Positions 25,026 to 25,883 of a stretch of 25,883 bases of DNA are shown piece by piece. The notes under the pieces are model-generated. The model had not been told where the DNA came from, did not search any database, and saw only the letters and a program-made list of their open reading frames with translations. Location of the stretch: IMG/VR virus record IMGVR_UViG_3300005355_000022, positions 1-25,883 of that record; one strand, written 5' to 3'. Both the position numbers and the translations under genes were made by a program. How positions within the stretch are numbered: the stretch's first letter is position 1; the number at the start of each line of letters is the position of its first letter. Source of the stretch: a virus.

Positions 25026-25883
25026 TATTGCGCCTCGCCGCCGCCGCCCAGCGCGCCCATATTTGCGAGCGCCAGTTGGTCGTCGTAGAGGGCATCGGTG
25101 TTTTCCTCCGTGCCGTCGGTGGTAACGAGTTGAGGGCGGCTGTCACGATCGTAGAGCGGGTCGCCTAGTTTGCGGTGCTTTGCGCGGAATTCCTCTTCAT
25201 CCGCCGTGCCGCACTTGTGCATCTTGGCGCGGTAGTACAACACGACGCTGATGCGCTCGTAGTGTCCCTTCTTGCCAATGAGCGGCGTATTGCCGTGCCA
25301 CTCATGCACGTTGCACAGCAACACGTCGCTGGTGCGCATGTCCACGGCCACGCGGTACTTGGGGAACACCAGGTAACAGCCCGCGTACGTGTCGCCCGCT
25401 TCCAATACGCTTAGGACGCCAAAGCCTTCCTTGAGGTCGCCCGCGTCTTTGTGTACCGCCGTGCGGAAGTTCTTGTTGACCGTGCAAGTGGTGAAAGCCG
25501 TGCCTGGTATGATCCAGTCCGACTTGGTTTGCTCCACCATGGCCATCTGTGCCTGGTAGCGGTCGGGTAGTTCCGCACAGAAGACCTTGTCAATGGCACG
25601 GATGTAGTCCGCCACCTTCAGCATATCGCCAGGGTTGTCCTTGGTGAACGCGGTAAGGCGGCAAAACGGGAACCGTGCGTAGCGGTCAAAGGAGCCAATG
25701 ATGCCACTACTGCTGTCCGCCAGGCCGTCGGAGATGTGGCGGCGCGTGGTGTTGCTGACCGTGCCGTCCTTGAGTATGGGCTTGCCATTGTAGTAGCCAC
25801 GGTTCTGTGCTGAGTTCAGGCGGCCAGCCGTGTAGTCGGTGTTGGAGCGCGTGCCATCCAGTTTTATAGGGTTGATAAACGCC
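25025..25883 (-). CDS. TET/JBP-type 2OG-Fe(II) dioxygenase, 5' end cut by the window
   Basis: The frame is open to the right edge; 285 residues are present. The visible part begins FINPIKLDGTRSNTDYTAGR. It continues with SDGLADSSSGIIGSFDRYARFPFCRLTAFT, PDRYQAQMAMVEQT, WIIPGTAFTTCTVNKNFRTAVHKDAGDL, GFGVLSVLEAGDTYAGCYLVFPKYRVAVDMRTSDVLLCNVHEWHGNTPL and ERISVVLYYRAKMHKCG. HKD supplies the HxD iron ligands, HEWHGN the distal histidine and ERISVVLYYR the 2-oxoglutarate-binding arginine. This is the TET/JBP family pattern seen in phages, which oxidise 5-methylcytosine in DNA to 5-hydroxymethylcytosine. The glycosyltransferase downstream would then decorate it. The N terminus is missing. Confidence 0.9.
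   Translation of the reverse strand, partial: AFINPIKLDGTRSNTDYTAGRLNSAQNRGYYNGKPILKDGTVSNTTRRHISDGLADSSSGIIGSFDRYARFPFCRLTAFTKDNPGDMLKVADYIRAIDKVFCAELPDRYQAQMAMVEQTKSDWIIPGTAFTTCTVNKNFRTAVHKDAGDLKEGFGVLSVLEAGDTYAGCYLVFPKYRVAVDMRTSDVLLCNVHEWHGNTPLIGKKGHYERISVVLYYRAKMHKCGTADEEEFRAKHRKLGDPLYDRDSRPQLVTTDGTEENTDALYDDQLALANMGALGGGGEAQ

Overview
The window is a segment of a tailed double-stranded DNA bacteriophage (or prophage) genome with a GC-rich, siphovirus-style structural module. Almost every gene reads leftward on the minus strand, so the biological order runs from the right end of the window to the left. Shine-Dalgarno sequences are frequent and bacterial -35/-10 promoters are recognisable, so the host is a bacterium using a standard sigma-70-like polymerase. 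The host cannot be named from the sequence.

Right end (25.9 to 23.4 kb) is a compact DNA-modification and nucleotide-metabolism operon: a TET/JBP-type 2-oxoglutarate/Fe(II) dioxygenase cut by the window edge, a small unknown protein, a TET-associated glycosyltransferase, a MazG-type pyrophosphohydrolase and a second small MazG-like helical protein. Together they suggest the phage oxidises and then glycosylates methylated cytosines in its DNA; the methyltransferase itself is not in the window. A noncoding stretch of about 575 bases, rich in CCAGCC/GGCTGG words and inverted repeats, follows.

The middle (22.8 to 13.9 kb) holds two large mosaic proteins of probable DNA-associated function (one with zinc motifs and an OB-like domain, one with several winged-helix units), a PIG-L-type deacetylase, an HNH endonuclease and several small unknown genes. 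Many of these are separate transcription cassettes. At least six start with nearly the same module: TTGC(N)(N), a spacer of exactly 16 bases, TA(T/A/C)(G/A)(A/C)T, then a short leader with a stable GGCCAGC...GCTGGCC hairpin, then an (A)AGG(G)AG ribosome site. Several cassettes end in a strong hairpin terminator.

The left half (13.6 to 0 kb) is the packaging and virion operon in canonical order: a small protein, terminase small and large subunits, a lone plus-strand XRE-type regulator, a DUF935/Mu gp29-like portal, a structural protein, a pair of small paralogues, a 28-residue membrane peptide, an Acb2/Tad1 hairpin-domain protein (probable cyclic-nucleotide sponge against CBASS or Thoeris), a prohead protease with an in-frame nested scaffold, a decoration protein, an E-like major capsid protein, a run of head-tail connector and minor capsid proteins, and the start of a tail tube gene.

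The most unusual signals are the repeated promoter-leader cassettes, a dispersed element (core GCGACCCTGAGGTC) that sits just after the stop codons of many otherwise unrelated genes, the Acb2/Tad1 gene embedded in the head operon, and the TET/glycosyltransferase/PIG-L combination.
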